A DNA stretch of 64,000 nt from an uncultured Oscillospiraceae bacterium (GCA_910584395.1 CAJUAS010000001.1:40154-104153), one strand, 5' to 3'. Counted from the first letter of the stretch, positions 9,701 to 24,700 are shown. A program made the numbers and translations. The notes: generated by a model not told the origin, from the letters alone.

Positions 9701-12700
9701 CGCCGTTGGCGTCCACGGCAGCGCCGGAGGCCAGCCATGCGTCCAGATCGGCCTTGGTCAGCATACTGGGCATGGTAATGGTGTCGATAACCGGTGCAGC
9801 GTCCACTTCCGTGCTCACCACCAGATTGCTGGCGGACACGCCGTTGACGGTGATGTTGCCGCGGATGATGCCGGAGACGCCGGGACCCCAGTTGTAGTCG
9901 GGCTTTGCGCCGGGCAGGGAGGTCTCTCTGCCGCGAACCACGGCCACGGTGTACCGCTTCATCGTCCCGGTGGCGGGATCGGTGACTACCACGGGCACGA
10001 CGGTGGTGACCGGCACGCGGGTGGTGGTGTCAATGGAGGCGTCCAGCATCACGGTGACTTCGCCGTTTGCGTCGGGGGTCTTGCCGTCTATGGTGACCAC
10101 GGCATTGGGATGGATCGCCTGCGCCTTCAGGGTGACGCTCACCGCATCCTGACGGACGTAGAGGTAGTTGGAGTACTGGTGGGCGTAGTCGTTGAACGGG
10201 AAGTCGTCAAGGTTCATGTCCACCGCTTCCGCCGTGCCGTCGGGCAGGTTCTGCTTGGCGGTGATGGCGGGCTCGGCCAGCTCCATCTCCACGCCGTTCT
10301 TGCTCTCGCGGTGGATGATGAGGGAGTAAATGCCGACGTAGTACGGGTAGCCGCCGTCAGGCACGGCGCGGATGTCGTAGATCAGGGCGCGCACCAAGTT
10401 GTCGCCTTCCTTGAGGGTGACCTTGTCGGTGACGTAGGTATACGGCCCTACGCTGACGCTGTCGCCCCAAGTCAGGGTCACTTCGCTGACCTTGTCGGTG
10501 GCGATGGCTTCCACATCCACCACGTCCACGTCATAGGGCACGGTGGCATAGTAGTTGTAGGTGCGGCCATGGAAGGTCGGGGTCATGGTGCCTTCGCTGA
10601 TGCCCATGAACTCCAGCTCGGGCGGCACATAGCCCTCGGGCAGACGAACCACGTTGACGATGTAGCGCACGCGGGTGTCGGTGACTGCGCCGTTTTCATT
10701 GACGCCGTAGGCCACGAACTCAATGTTGTTCTCGTTGCCCACCTTCAGCGGGATGGGCAGATTGCGCCAACCCTCCAGCGTGGCATTGAGCTTGTCGTTT
10801 ACATCGGCCATATGGCGGACGTCAGCCACATTTATGGAGGCGATCCGCAGCTCGCCGGAGTTGATGGCCTTGCCGTAGGCGTTGATCTCGCTGACCTCGT
10901 AGGGCACGACCACGTTGTAGTAGTGGATGTTGGGATCGAAGGTGGGGATCAGGAGCTTATCCTTGGCCTCTTCGCCGTCCACCACCTCGTTGATCCGCAG
11001 GTCGGTCATGGTGGGCACGGGCCACTCCACGTCGTCCCGCTCGGTGGTCTCCGCGTCGCCGCGGTTGAGGATGAAGGTGTAGTACTTGGTGGCCTGACCG
11101 TTCACCATGATGTCGATCTCCACGGTGTTGTCGCCCAGCATCAGATCCTGAACCAAGAAGCCGTTGAACTGTCCGGCGGCGAAGTTGCTGGAGGCAACCA
11201 GACGGCCATTCATCTTCAGGGTATACTGCCCGGTCTTGCCGCCGGTCAGCATCTCATACTCCCCGGCCTGAGCGAAGAGACGGACTTCCTCGGCGTCGTA
11301 AGGCAGGTTGACGTAGTAGAAGTTGATCTCCGGGTCAAACTTGGGGATCGTGCCGTAGATGCGGTTGATGTCGTCCGCCGCCCGCACCTGAATGGCGGTG
11401 CGGTCCGCCACGTTGGGCATCTCCAGCTTGTCGGAGCGGTTGCGGAACACGGTGATCAGGTACTGCTTCTCGGTGATCTGGTTGTCCGCCACCTCGCCGT
11501 CCAGACGGTCGCTCTTGCCCTTGACGCGGACGGTGAAGAGGATTCGGCTCTCGCCCTCGGGCAGTTTAGCCAACGCATACGGCCAGTTGCCTTCGCTGTC
11601 GCGCACCAGCTCTTCTTCGCCGTAGGCGGTCTTTGCGCCGGTGACGGGGTCGATGGTGGTGAGCTGGGCGGTCACGGTAGCCCGCTCGGCCTCCTCCGGC
11701 CGCAGGGTCGCAGCCAGCTCCAGATGGTCGTTGAGCTTGTAGACCACCTTGCCGTCCTTGTCCAGAACGGGACGGGCGATGCCGTCATCACCCACGGTGA
11801 CCTCGTAATCGTCGGAATAGAAGTCATAGCTCAGGAAGTAGTTGACCAGCTCGCTGTTCCAGATGGGGGTGATGTGTCCGCCGGTGGTGTAGTCCATCCA
11901 GATAATATCGGCGGTGTCCAACTGCTCCTCGCGCTTCTGGTGCTCGTCAGCGGTGTCCTGCGTGGACACGTAAATCGGTTTGCCGTTCTCATCCACGCCG
12001 TCGGTGATGTAGGCGGTCTTGCCGGCCAGATACAGCTCCACCTCATAGACCCGCTTGAATCTCCGGTCCATCTCGCCGCTCTGGGTGGCGGGCTCGACGT
12101 GCTTCACCGTGATGGTAACGCGGTTGGAGCCCTGATGCAGCGGGATATCCTCCGCCTTCAGGTAGGTGATGCCTTGGTTGTCGCCTTCCAGATACTCGCC
12201 GCCCACGCTGCGGACACGCAGCTCGGTCAGGTAATCCCCGCCGCTGCGGCCGCGCACCACGATGGTGGCCTTATCGCTCTCGGCGTCCACCGCCGCGAAG
12301 TATTCGTAGCGGTCGTCGCGGAACAGCGGCACGGTGGGATCGCTGACAGCCATGTTTTCAAGGTGCGTTTCGTGGGTGCCGTCCAAATCGCGGTAGACGG
12401 CCACAGAGGAGTAGAAGGTGTTTACGCCGTTGGTGGCCTTGAGGACGAACCAGTGGTCGTTCTCGTAGTCGAAGGAGCTGAAGCCGAGATCCAACGGCTT
12501 AGTAAGGTCGTCCACCAGCTCCCACTTATTCTCGCCGGTAATGGGATCCAGCTCGCCGCGCGTATCGCTCCAGTAGACCTTGTAACCCTCGTCGGCCGCC
12601 AAGCCGAACAGGTTGATGTCCAGCAGGCCGTTGCTGCTCTTAGTGTTGTAGTAGAAGTTGTGGTCGCTGGCGTTGGTGCTGCTGGCTGCCGAGCGGGTCA

Positions 12701-15700
12701 GCTCCATACCGTCCATTCTCAGGTTCTTGAACGGAGTGTACTCTACCCGTGCATCCAGATCGTTGGTCATGGTGACATCCCGCTCGTTGGCGAAGTTCTT
12801 GTAGAAGTACAGGGTGTAGGTGGTCTCGCCGCCCACATGGGACATATCCTTGCCGCGGCGGAACACCGTGAGCTCCACGCGGAGGCTGTCGCCCTCGGAC
12901 AGGCCGGCGTTGAGGATGATGGGTTTGCCGGTGTAATCCTGATTGACGATGACCTGCTGGAAGGTGGACGAGCCGTTTTCCTTGTGGAAGGTGGACACCG
13001 TCAAGCCATAAGTGGTATCAGGCTCAATGTAGTACACCGGGTTGAGGTACAGGTCGCCGGTCATCATGGACGGGATGGAGATGTAGTACCGGTTGTTGTC
13101 GGGATCGAACACCGGCGAGAAGTCGTAATACTTCGTGGTGACGCCCGGTGCGCCGGTGATGGGATCCTTGACCGGCTGGTTCTCCTGATACATCTGGATG
13201 TCGCGCAGCTTGGCCGCGTTGGGATCGGTCTTGCGGCGGATATCCCAGTAGTAGGTGCGGGTGACGGTGCCGTCCTCGGAGGTGACCTCGATGGTGACCC
13301 GGTTGATGCCCGGCTTGAGCACCACGTCGTGCAGCTCGTAGCGGTAGGTCACAGGCTCGGTCGCGCCGCCTGCGGGGATGACCTCGGTGACCGTGCTGCC
13401 GTCTGCGGCCTTGTACTTCACGGTGGTGTCGCCGCTGCCGTCGGTGACCACGCTGATGAGATCCTCGCGCTCAATGGTGACCACGCTGCCGTCGGGCAGA
13501 TGGATGTCCGCCTTGGCGTCCAGTTGGCTCTGGAGGATGGGCCGGTTGGCATTCTGGCCCTTGATGCCGTGGGGCAGCCGCACCGTCTCCACCGCAAAGT
13601 CACAGGGCAGGATGTTGGTGAAGTCGATGGTCTCCACGTTGGCTTCCACGACCATGTTGTAGTTATTGTTGGCCGAGTGCTGGTCGAAGACGGGGCTGCT
13701 GGGCACGTAGGTGGGCACCGTGTTGCCGTCGCCGTCCTTGTGGGTGTTGTACCACTCCTCCGCTTGGAGGTCCACCAAGTACGCCTGCGCGCTGCGGCGG
13801 TAGATGTGGAGCATGTAGAGGACGTTGTCCTTCACGCCGTTGGTGCGGTTGTAGGTGACCCGGATGGGCACTTCCATGAACTTCGCGTCCGCCGGGATCA
13901 CCAGATCCATCATGGACTCGCTGGTGAAGTTGTTGGTGGGCGCAGAGCCGGTGGAGGCCGCGCGGTCAGCCACGCGCCACTGGTACGCGCCGATCTGCAC
14001 CATCTGGAGGTCGCGGCTGTTGTCCACCAGCGTGTTGACGCGGATGGAGACCTTGTCCGCCGCGGCGGGAACGCCGACCACATACGTACCGAAGACGATG
14101 GGCTCAAGGCCGTTGTTTTCGCGGTCTTCGTTGTCCACGCCGTTCTTCTCGTTGAGCCGCTGAGACAGGATGTTCATGGTCTCGGCGTAGTCGTCGGGCG
14201 TGTTGCGCCACGTCTCCGCCTCGTCCCACTTGGCCGTGCGCGGGTTGGCCGGGTCGCGGTCGGTGGGCATGAACGTACCCTGCTCGCTGTCCACGATCAC
14301 GCCGATGAGATCCTTCTCCACCTCGATGATGTCCAGCTCGTAGATGCGATACTGGACGGTCTTGGTGGTGGTGATGAGGAAGTTGCCGTTGACCGACTTC
14401 TCCCGCTTGATGGTGGTGACGGTGACGATGCCCGTGTTGTCGTTGACGATCACGTTGCCGTTGCCGTCGCGCTGGATCAGGCTCTCGTCCTCGTCGGTCT
14501 GGCCGGGCACGACGGTCTCCGGCTGCTCCAGAGCGGCGTCGTAGGGCACGGAGGTGGTGGTGACCGTCTCCATGAAGATCTTCACCTGCATCCGGGTGGT
14601 GTCGTTGCCCGGGATCAGCTCGCTCTGGAGCGGGCTGACCTCCTTCAGCTCCACCTGCGCGCCGATCTTGCCGGTGGCGGTGTTCGCGCCGTTGAGGGTG
14701 TTCCACACGGAGGTGTAGGCGTCGCTGTTCAGCGCCTTAGCGGTGACGTTGGGCCGCTTGCCGCCGTTCTCCGTGAGCTTGGACACATAGGCGAAGTAAC
14801 GTCCGGAGGCCGGGTCGAAGATGGCGTTGGAGTTGTTGACGCGGATGTAGTCCAGCTTCAGGTCGGCGCCCGCCCGGTTGATGCGGATGAGGTAGGTGTT
14901 CTGCTTGCCGGTCTCGGCGGTGACCACGATCTGGAAGTCGTTAATGCCGATGTTCAGATCCACCAGCTGGTAGAGGTTGACAAGGTTGCCGCTGATGGGC
15001 ACCCACCGGCCGTCCATGTTGCGGTAGAGGGTCAGGAAGGCTTCGGTGTTGTCGTGGTCGTGGTTGATGTTGGCCCAGATGTAGGCCTGACTGACCCCGT
15101 GGGGCAGGTCGTAGGTGTAGGTGTAGACCGGGTCGCCGGGCTGCGTGCCGACGCCCACAGGCTCCTTCGGCTCATAGCCCTGAACGCCCATCTCCACGCC
15201 CCACTTGCCGTCGGGCTTGAGGGTCGCGTCGTCGGACAGGACATGGTAGGTGGCGGAGTACTCCAGCTTGAAGCCGGTGTTGGGCACGTACAGCTCCACG
15301 GGGATACGCATATAGTCCTGACGTTTGAACACGTCCGCAGGCGCAACGCCGGGCTGGCTGACCAGCTGGCCCGTACCGTCATCCTTCTTGTCATAGGGGA
15401 TGGTCATGGTCGTGCCGTTGGCGAAATAGACGATGGTCTGGAAGTTGGCGTCGTCATAGACGATGGGGCCGTTGGGCCAAGTGTCGCCCACCGGGTGGGT
15501 CTCCCAAGCCAGCTCGGTGTTCTTGAAGGTGCTCTCGGTGAGGTTGCCGCTGCCGTCCAGATGACAGATCTTGACCTCCAGATCCACGTCCATGAGCCGC
15601 TGGGTCTTCTTCTCGTGGCCGGCATAGCCGTCCTCTATCACCACCATCTGGTCGAGCAGCGCCTGCAGGCGGTCTGCGGTGATGTTCGGCTCATTGATAC

Positions 15701-18700
15701 TGCCGCTGCTCTGGGTCTGCACCAGCCCGTTTTGGTCGCAGTAGGTCACCAGCAGCTCGTAACCGCCGCCGGTCAACTGCTTGTAGGTGGTGTGGATCAG
15801 CTCATTGGCATGGATGGTGGTCTTATACTTGCCGTTATAGGGCGCTTCGGTGGGCGCGGTGTAGATCTTGTAGGTCACATCGTCGGGCGTGCCGATGGTG
15901 ACGCGGATGGTTTCATCCTTCAGGGCGCGCTGGGTCTCCGCCTCGGCCTCTGTGGTAATCAGGCCCTTGCTGACCACGTCGCCGCTGCCGTTCACCGTGT
16001 CGTGGTAGATGCTGTTCTTCAGCATCCCTTCGTAGGTGACATTGTACGCTTGGCTGTTGAGGATGACGGAGGGCAGTTGGTCGCGCCTGCCGTCCAAAAT
16101 GCTCACTGCGGCGGCGCGGAGATCCGCCTCGGTCAGACCCGTGTAGCTGCCGTAGGAGCTGCCCGAACCGCCGACCTGATTCTGGCCGGCTATCAGGGCC
16201 TCCAGAACCTTCTCATAGTACTTGCTGTAGGTCAGGCCCTGATAGTACTGCGGATAGTAGGACCCCGCGTAGGCCTTCATCAGCTCGTAGGAGGTGGTGG
16301 CGTCGGCGTACACCGCCAGCTTGCCGCTGCCGTCCTTCTGCAGCTCATAGTTGAAGCGGTAGTCGTAGATGTGGCGGTTGAAGGCGCGGTCGCTGAAGCC
16401 GATGTAGTAATTCGGCGACTGCATGGCCGGATCGTTCACATCGGTAATGCCATGCTTGGCGGCTTCCGCTGCGTCAAAGACGATCAGATTGTCAAGGAAC
16501 ACGTCCAGATTCACATAGTGGATGATGAGCAGGTAATCTCTGGGCGGATAGCTGCCGGAGACGGGGGTGACGGTGATGTGGAAGTAGTTGTCGCCGTCGT
16601 TGAGGCTCTGGACGGGGATGGAGAGCAGACCGGTGGCGTTCACGTCGTACAAAATGCCGTTCTTGTCCTGCGGGTTGTAATCGCCTTCCTTGATCAGGTT
16701 GCCCTCGTTGTCGTACTCCGCGTTTTTCCAGACCATCTCGCCGTTTTCGTTGCGGACATAGATCTTGTAGCGGTCGCGCTTCATGTCAATGCCTGCGGTG
16801 GTCTCGGAGGACTGGATCTGCACCAGCGCGCTGCGCGAGGTGTTGTAGACCACCGTGGAGGCCTCCAGCATGGAGGTCTGCGGGTTGCGGTTGAGGGCCA
16901 GATCCTTGTTGTCCACGCGGATGAAGTCCAGCCACTGATCCAGCGCGTTCTTGCGAACCACGGCGTAAACGGTCTTTTCCTCGCCGCCCAGCTTGACGGT
17001 GACAGGCACACGGGTCTCCGCACCGAAGAGGTTCACCGCCGGGTTGGTGGTGTAGAGCGCCTCGGTCTTGGGGTTGCCGGTGATGACCACCGGCTCGTCC
17101 TTACCGGGCACCTTGGTGGTGACGGTAAAGTTGGTGCTGGTGTTGTAGCGGAACGTACCCAGAGACTGGTTGTCCTGATCGGCCTTGCCGATGTTCAGGT
17201 TGAACCGGTCGGTGGTCGGGTTGAGCTTGCCCGCCAAATTGGCGAAGGTCGCGCCGATGGCCACGGAGGTCTGGCCCACATCAAAGACGATCTCCTTGTA
17301 GATGGCGCGGTTGGCCACCAGCTCGTCGTAGCGGCCGTCCTCCTGAAGCAGGCGGTAGATCACGCCGTCGCGTTCGCCGTTGTTGGTGCCGTCGGCGTTT
17401 TCGATGTGCTTGCCCATGTAGTAGAGCGGCTCGGACGCGCCCACCGTGGACAGGTCATCCACCGGCACAACGTAGCGGTAGTCGCCGTTGACGTCGCGGG
17501 TCATCACGGTGCTGTTGTTGATGCGGATGATGAGGTCGCTGAAGTCGGTCTGCTGGTTGATGATGTGGAGCTGGTAATCACTGTGGGCCGGGCCGGCGGT
17601 GACGGTGATGTCCAGATAGAAGTCCGTCACGCTCTTCTTGATGAGCAGCTCGCCGGTCAGGGTGTACTGGTTGCCCACGCCGCCGGAGCTGGCGGTGTTC
17701 TTGGCGCTGTCCAGCACGGTGGAGACGTTGTTCAGCGTACCCACGGGGTTGCCGTCCTTGTCCTTGACGATGGCGTTGTCGATCATCAGGCCGTCCACGT
17801 CGCGGCCTACCTCGTACTCATAGGCCAGATAGCTGTTGCCTGCGCGGTCTTTCAGTTGGACGGTGGCGCGGTCGCTGCGGGCGCGCAGGAGGAAGGGCAC
17901 ATAGACGTAATCCTGAGACTCGCCGTCGCGGATGGTGGAAACGGTGGCGACCCAGCCGCGCACGCCTTCCTTGGACGCTTCGTTGTTGGCCCAGCGGTCG
18001 CCCGGATTCTGCTTGCCCACGGCCACGTAGATCAAGTCGGTGTTTTCGCCGCCGTTTTTGAGCAGGATCTCATAGACCTTGTGGACATTGCCGCTGGGAG
18101 AGGTCACGCGGACATAGACCACGTCCGTCTCGGCGCCGCCGATGCGGTGGCTGTCCTTGACAGTCTCATGCATGATGGCCTCAGACCAGTTCTTCTGGTC
18201 GGTGCTGTATTCGATCCAAGCGTCAGGCTCTACGGTGATGAAACGCAGGTCGGTGACGAAGGTCACGCCGGGCAGCTCCACGGTGTAGTGGCCCTTGTCG
18301 TTGGTCGACCAATCCAGCGTACCTTCCACGTCGCCGCCGCTGGACACCTCGCCCGCGCCATAGCCCAGATTGTGCTCCGCGCCCACGAAGCGCAGGTCGG
18401 CGTTGTCAGAGCCGCGGCGCAGCTCCAGCTTGTAGAAGCGGTGGCTGGTGCCGTCGGTGGAGTCCACGCGGAAGTAGACATAGGCCTTCTCCGTATCCAC
18501 CGCGCGGGTGGCGTCCGCCTGACCGTAACCGGAGCTGAGGAGCTTGCCTTCGGGGTTGAAGATGCGGACCAAGCTGGTCTCCGCCCCGGCCACGCCGCGG
18601 ACGAGGGCGTTGTCGCTCATGCCGCTGAGCTTGCCGGAGATGACGGCGAAGTAGTTGTAGATCGGCTCGTTGGCGCTGCCGCCGAACTTGGTCATATCCT

Positions 18701-21700
18701 CGCTGGTGAGGAACTTATCCGCGCTGAAGGGGGTTGCCTCGGTGTAGCCGTCGTTGGGGTTGACCGCCGTGTAGATCTTCAGATCCAGATCGGCCACGGC
18801 GTCCACCAGAGTCATCTCCAGCACCACGATCCGCACCTCATCGGGCAGATCCACGCCGCCGGCCATGTTGTAGTCATCGCGGGAGCCGACCAGAATGGGA
18901 TAGTAGATGGTGTCGCCGATCCGCATGGAGGACAGGTCGAGGTAAGTGCCCTTGTCCACGCTGGTCTCGTCCGCGCCCCGGCTGAAGGTCAAGTCGCCGT
19001 TCACGTCCACATACTCAAACTCCGCATCGGTGGCAATGGCGCTCAGGCGGATGGTGCCGCCGCGGACGGAATTGGCGGGCGCAGGCACGTCCAGATGATA
19101 CAGCTCTGCATGGACGGAGGTCATGGCGGCGTACTGGCCGCGCAGGCCGCTGCCCGCAAGGAGCTTGTAGATGTAATAGGTGTCGTCCATCGGCCCAGTG
19201 GCACCCACACCCACGGTGTAACCCGTGAGAGCCGCCTCCATGCCGCCGTTGGTGCCCTGACTGTAACGCTCCGGCTCCAGCGTGGCTGTGACGCTGTAGG
19301 GACGGCTGAACTCGTCCTGATCGGGCAGCAGCTCGCCCTTGTCGATCAGTTCCTTCTGCTCGGCGCGCTGGGCGGCGGCGATGGCCTCGCGGTCCTCCAG
19401 CGCCTTGCCGGTGACCACTAACTTGCCGTCCTTCAGCTCCAGAATCACGCCGTCGGCGGAGACATAGCGGGCGCGGCGGTTGTTGGCGGTGATCTCGCTC
19501 AGGCGCAGGTCGTTGTCGCGGTGGTTGAGGATCAGGGTGTAACGGGCGGGGGTCAGGTCGGCGCCGTTGGCCAGATTGGCCACCTGAATGCCATAGTTCA
19601 CCGTCTCGTTATACACCGGCTTATACTCGCCCTTGCCCTTGCCCACATAGACATACTTGCCCTCGGCGTTCTGGGTGTAGCTGCCCAGCAGCTCACCTTC
19701 GGTGTCCGTTCCCACATACTCATAGTGCGCAATGGGGAAGTCCACCGTAATGTCGTAGCGCTCGAACGGGCCGTTGCCCTTGCCCACAAAGGTGTAGCCG
19801 CCGGAGGCGTTCTTGGTGTAGCTGCCCAACAGGACGGCGTCGGTGTCCATGCTCAGCCGGACATAGCTGCTGCTCAGGCCGCCGCGCACCTGCTTAATGC
19901 GGCGGTAATGGCCGACTTCACCCTCCGCCACCCGGTAATAGGTGCCGTCCGCGTTTTGTTCATATGCGCCGGGGATGGGATCGCCCTTTTCGTCCAGACC
20001 GGTGGGGACGAAGAACTCCATGGACTCGCTCTTGAAGTTGCCGAAGGCGTCCAGCTCGTACAGGCTCACCCACGCGCTGGGCTCTGCGGGTGTGATGGTG
20101 AGGGAGACCTTTTCGCTGGCGGCGGCCACGTCGCCCTCCACCAGACGGGTGCGGGTCACCTCGTCAGGATCGTCGATCAGGTTCTGGCGGTCGTTCAGAG
20201 TGGCCTCGTCCGGCTCGACGGTGACCTGCATCAGCGCGCGGTTGTCGTTGGCGCGGTTCAGGTTCAGGGTGTACCGGCGGGCGGTGTCTGTACGGCTACC
20301 AATGAGCTGCTCGTTCTCGGAACGGATGTAGATGTAGACGGTGGTGTCGCTGCCCACGTTGGCGTGGATGTGCTTCAGATCCTCGCCGGGCTGCGGCATA
20401 TAGGTGCCGTCGTTGGCGTCCACCTGCACGCCGCTGTACTTGTACTCCGCCACGGCGCGTACCAGAATGTCGGTGGCGCTGCGGTCGACGGTGGCGTAGA
20501 AGGTGGTGGGCACAAGGCGGTACTCATAGACCTTCTGGCCGTTCTCCTCGCCGATGTAGATCTTCTGGATGGCGGGGATCTTGTTGCCCTCCACGGCGGG
20601 ATCTTGGGTCACGCCGGCGGGCAGCACCTTGACCTCTTCTCTTCTGGTGTCCGTACCCCAGACATAGTCGGTCTTGATCTTGTTGCTGTTGAGGAACTGC
20701 GCCACCGCGTAGGTCTCGGGTACGATGAGGTTGACCCGGTAGAGGATGCCGGTCTCGGGATCTGTCCAAGTGTCGCCGTCGCGGTAAACCTGACCGTACT
20801 TATCCACCACCTGAGTGAACCGCTGGAGGGCCACGCCGTCGCCGTCCTTGGTCAGCGGGGTGAGCGAGCCGTCCATGGCACGGTAGTACGGCTGGGCGTT
20901 GGGCTCGGCCGTGCCGTCCTCCACGCCGGGCGTACCGTTGGCGTAGGCCCACAGGCCGTAGGCCTGCTCCTCGCTGTCATCGGTGCGGTAGTGCATGTAG
21001 TCCAGATTCAGGTTCTCGGTGTTGGCGTTGCGCACCTGAAGGACATAGTGGCGGATGGAGCCGTCCTGCGCCTTCACGCTGAAGTACTGGTTGTCCACGG
21101 CCTGCTCCAACGGGAACTCGGGGTAGTTGCGATCCTTCTGGAAGGCGATGTCGTAGTAGTTGGTGATGTTGTCGCCATTGACCTGCAGCTCGGTCAGCAG
21201 GTTCACCGGCGCAAACATGGCGTCGACCAGATACCCGCGCCCGGAGGTGGGCCATGTGACGATCTCGGTCACATTTTCGAAGGGATCGCCGCTGCCTGTG
21301 TCGCTGGGCATGTTCACGCCCACCTTGCTGGTCTGGCTGGTCGCCTTGATGCGGGTGGGTGTGGGCGTAAAGACACCAGGATTGATATCGTAGCGGTACA
21401 CGCCCTCTTGGCTCAGGAAGCCGTACCAGACGCTGCGCTGGATGGGCACGCCCAGACCGCCCACGCCGTCCAGATTCGGCCCGGCCAAGAGCTCCAGCTT
21501 CAGGCCGCCGTCCACATACACCTGATCGGTGATGTCGTTGCCGTCCTTGTCCACGAAGTGGTCGCCGGTCTCATCCACCGCGAAGTAGAAGAGGATCTCG
21601 TCCTCTCTGACCTGCTTCATCTGCCCCAGATCTCTCAGGCGGCTCTCGACCTCGGTCTTTGCGGCCTCAAGTTCCTTCTTCTTCGCCGCGTCGGTCTCGG

Positions 21701-24700
21701 CGGCGATGGCTGCCTTAAGCTCGTCCAGCTTCTGGGTCTTTTCCGCCAGCTCCGTCTTGATCTTGGTCAGCTCTTGGCCGATGACCCCCAGATCGCGGGT
21801 CAGGGCCTTGACGGTGCCGTCGTCATCCTTGACGTAGGCCCGCTCGCCGTCGGAGCGCTTATTGATGTCGTAGATTTGGACATATTCCACATCGGCGTCG
21901 CCGGAGATGATGGTCAGCTGGAACTTGTAGACGTTGGTCACCGTGTTGTCCTCGGAGGTGACCTCCAGACGGATGCTGCCCTGATTGTTCTTGCCCGCAC
22001 CGGTGTAGCCCGCGATGGGCAGGAGGATCTTCTTGCCGTCCTTGCCTGTGGTCTGGCCCACATACTTGCTGCCGTCGGGCACGGTGATGGTGGCTGCGCG
22101 GTTGCCCAGCACGTTCGTCACGGTGTAGAGGTCGGCGGGGACATAGTATGTGCCGTTTTCGGCGCGGGTGAGGTGGTTGGTGCTGACGGTGAAGCGGTGG
22201 ACGTAGACCTTGCGGCCCAACTCGTCCGTTTCCTCCGCGTACGGGCTGTAAGTGGTATCAGGCGAGTAGATCTCATCGTTGGTGAGGTTAGAGCCTTCGT
22301 CGTACTCCGCCGGATCAGTGCCGGAGATCAGCTTCTTCTCCATGTCCAGTCTGGCCTCGGAGGACTTGCGGTAGATGTTGATGGTGTGGACGCTCTTCGC
22401 GCCGGACTCGGCCACCGCGGTGACCACCACCTGAAGGGCGGTGGGCAGCTCGGGATTGGTCGCCCAGTTGTCGGTCACTGCCGTGCCGATGTCCAGACAG
22501 TTGTTGGCGTTGAGGTTGACCTTGTCCTTGCTGAGGGACTGCTTGAGCGTGTAGGTGCCGTCCTTCTCCTTCTGGAGGATCTCAATGGTCAGATCCTTGG
22601 CGTTGTGGCCCACCACCTTTTGATCCAGCCACAGATCGAAGATGTCGTCGGTCTCGGTGGTGATGGCGTAGCTGTAGGTGTAGTCGGTGATGAGGCCGTC
22701 CTCGGTGGTCTCCACCTTTTCAGCCACAAGGTGGGTCATCACGGTCTTGTAATTGTCCTTGGTGGGATCGGTGTGGCCCGTGTCGCCCTGCGCCAGACCG
22801 TACAGCTCCAGCTGGTTGGCCGTCTCGTTCATACGGGTGACGATGACGCTGTAGGTGGTGAAGCCTTGGACATGAGACACGGCGTCCACGTCCACCAGCT
22901 CCTTGCCCGCGCGCACCTTGACCATGGTGGTGGAGTCGTTCTCGGTGTTGATCTCCACCAGCTTGGCCAGCAGCTCGGCCGCCAGCGCGCTGTCCCCTGC
23001 CGCCAGAGCGGCCTGCACCTCTTCCGCGGAGACGGACAGGTTCTTGCCTTCCACCAGCGCGAAGGGATTGGTGTCCTTCGTGGTCTTGGCGATCCAAGTG
23101 GTGTAGACCAGACCCTTGGCGGTTTTGCCGTCTGCCTTGCCGCCGTCGGTCAAATACTGCTGATAGGCGGCGTAGCTGGAGAACTCAGGCGCGGTGTAAT
23201 CCACCCAAGTGATGCCGGTGTAGGTCTCGTCGTAGTTCTTGGACACGCTCTGGTACTCGGCCAGCAGATCCTTGTAGATGGCCCACAGGCCGTTGGGATC
23301 AGCGGTCTTGGACACGGCAGGCTCAGCGGGCTTCTTGATGAAGCCGAACTGCACCATGTCGCCAAAGCCGCCCGCAGGCGCGGTCTCGCCATCGGCCGCT
23401 TCGCCCTTGAGGGAGATGGCCAGCAGCTCGTTGGGGGTGGCCACGGCCTGAATGCGCCCGTCGAAGGTGTTCGGGTTATCCCGCACGTGGGTCACTTCGT
23501 CCTCGGTGGTGTCCTCGGGGATGTTGGCCAGATTGTACCCGGTCTCCGGCGTAAGCAGCTTCTCGTTGAACTGGGCCTGCACCACCGCCAGATCCACGGG
23601 GATGATGCGGAGGGTATAGGTCTTGCTGTTGCCCTTATAGTAGTTCTCGCTGGACTGGACGGTAATGGTCAGGGTGGTCTCGTTGACGCTGTCCAGAGCC
23701 AGATCGCCGCCCACTTCCTCGCAGTAGTTGGCCTCGTGGCGGCGCGGGTCGGTGGAGTTGGCGCCATAGGTAAAGCTCACGTTGGCGTAGGTGCTCATGG
23801 CGGTGGCGATCAGGTCGTGGACGCTCTCCACCACGTTGGGCAGATAGGCCACATAATCACCGTCGGGTGCGGTCTGGTACGCCTGAGTGGTGTACTCGAA
23901 GCTGCCCAGCTTGTACTGCAGCTCCACCTTCTCCAGATCGGCGTTGTCGTCCCACTCCACGAACTTGATGTACTCGGTGTGGTAGGCCGCGGCGGGATCG
24001 ACGGTGGTATCCTGCTCCACGCCCTTGATGGTCGCCTTGGCGTACAGGCTGTGGTGCTTGCCCGCGCCGTCGGTGTAGGTATCTTGGAAGGACAGGAGAT
24101 CCAGCTGGACTGCGGTCTGGCGGTTACCGGTGCTGAAGCTGCCGGTGGCGGCCAGATCCTCGTCCAGCTTGCCCAGCGCCACGTGATCCAGCCCGCTCTG
24201 GGCGATGGCGGTGATGTCCACCCTGCCGCTCTTCAGGTTCGCCGGGCTTTCCACAGCCACGATGACCCGCTGGCCGCCTTCGTCCTTGGCAAGCTCTGCG
24301 GCGGGCGCATTCTCCGCGCCGGCGGTGTGGTCGTAATTGTCGATATAGCTCTTCATGTCAAGGTACTCGACCACGTTGGACAGGTTGTCGTCCCCTGCGG
24401 CGGTGGCGCCGGCCTTCTCCAAGCTCTTCACCACGCGCTCCATATTGAAGATGTAGCTCTCCCGGGCGGCGTTGGGCGCGCCGGGCAGGACGGTGACAAC
24501 GACTTGGAAGCGGGTGGCCAAATTGCCGAGTTCATCCACCGGCACTTGGAGAGTGTCGTTGAAGTCCTTGGTGTGGTGGCGGGTAAACTCGATGCCGCTG
24601 TTGTCGAAGGTCTGATAGGCGTTGCCGGTGAGAGGATCGGTGTAAGCGGGATTGCCGTAGACATAGCCGAAGGTGTCGGGGATGACCCGGACGTCCACCT

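Larger units (their letters stand above)
5930..21600 (-). repeat. Cadherin-like beta-sandwich array, second part
   Basis: The array continues to the C-terminal region. Textbook units lie at about 13145-12795 (FSPVFDPDNNRYYISIP), 11350-11060 (IPKFDPEINFYYVNLPYDAEE), 11010-10640 (IPTFDPNIHYYNVVVPYEVSE) and 10620-10300 (MTPTFHGRTYNYYATVPYDVD). These show the family's P-x-F-x-P ... Y-x-V-x-V-P opening, a central hydrophobic strand and a closing Y-x-I-x-V-x-R strand. An EF-hand-like loop (VDANGDGVVDEADWKAV) is embedded at about 9661-9715. Together with the first part I estimate 55-60 units by eye. Confidence 0.78.
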
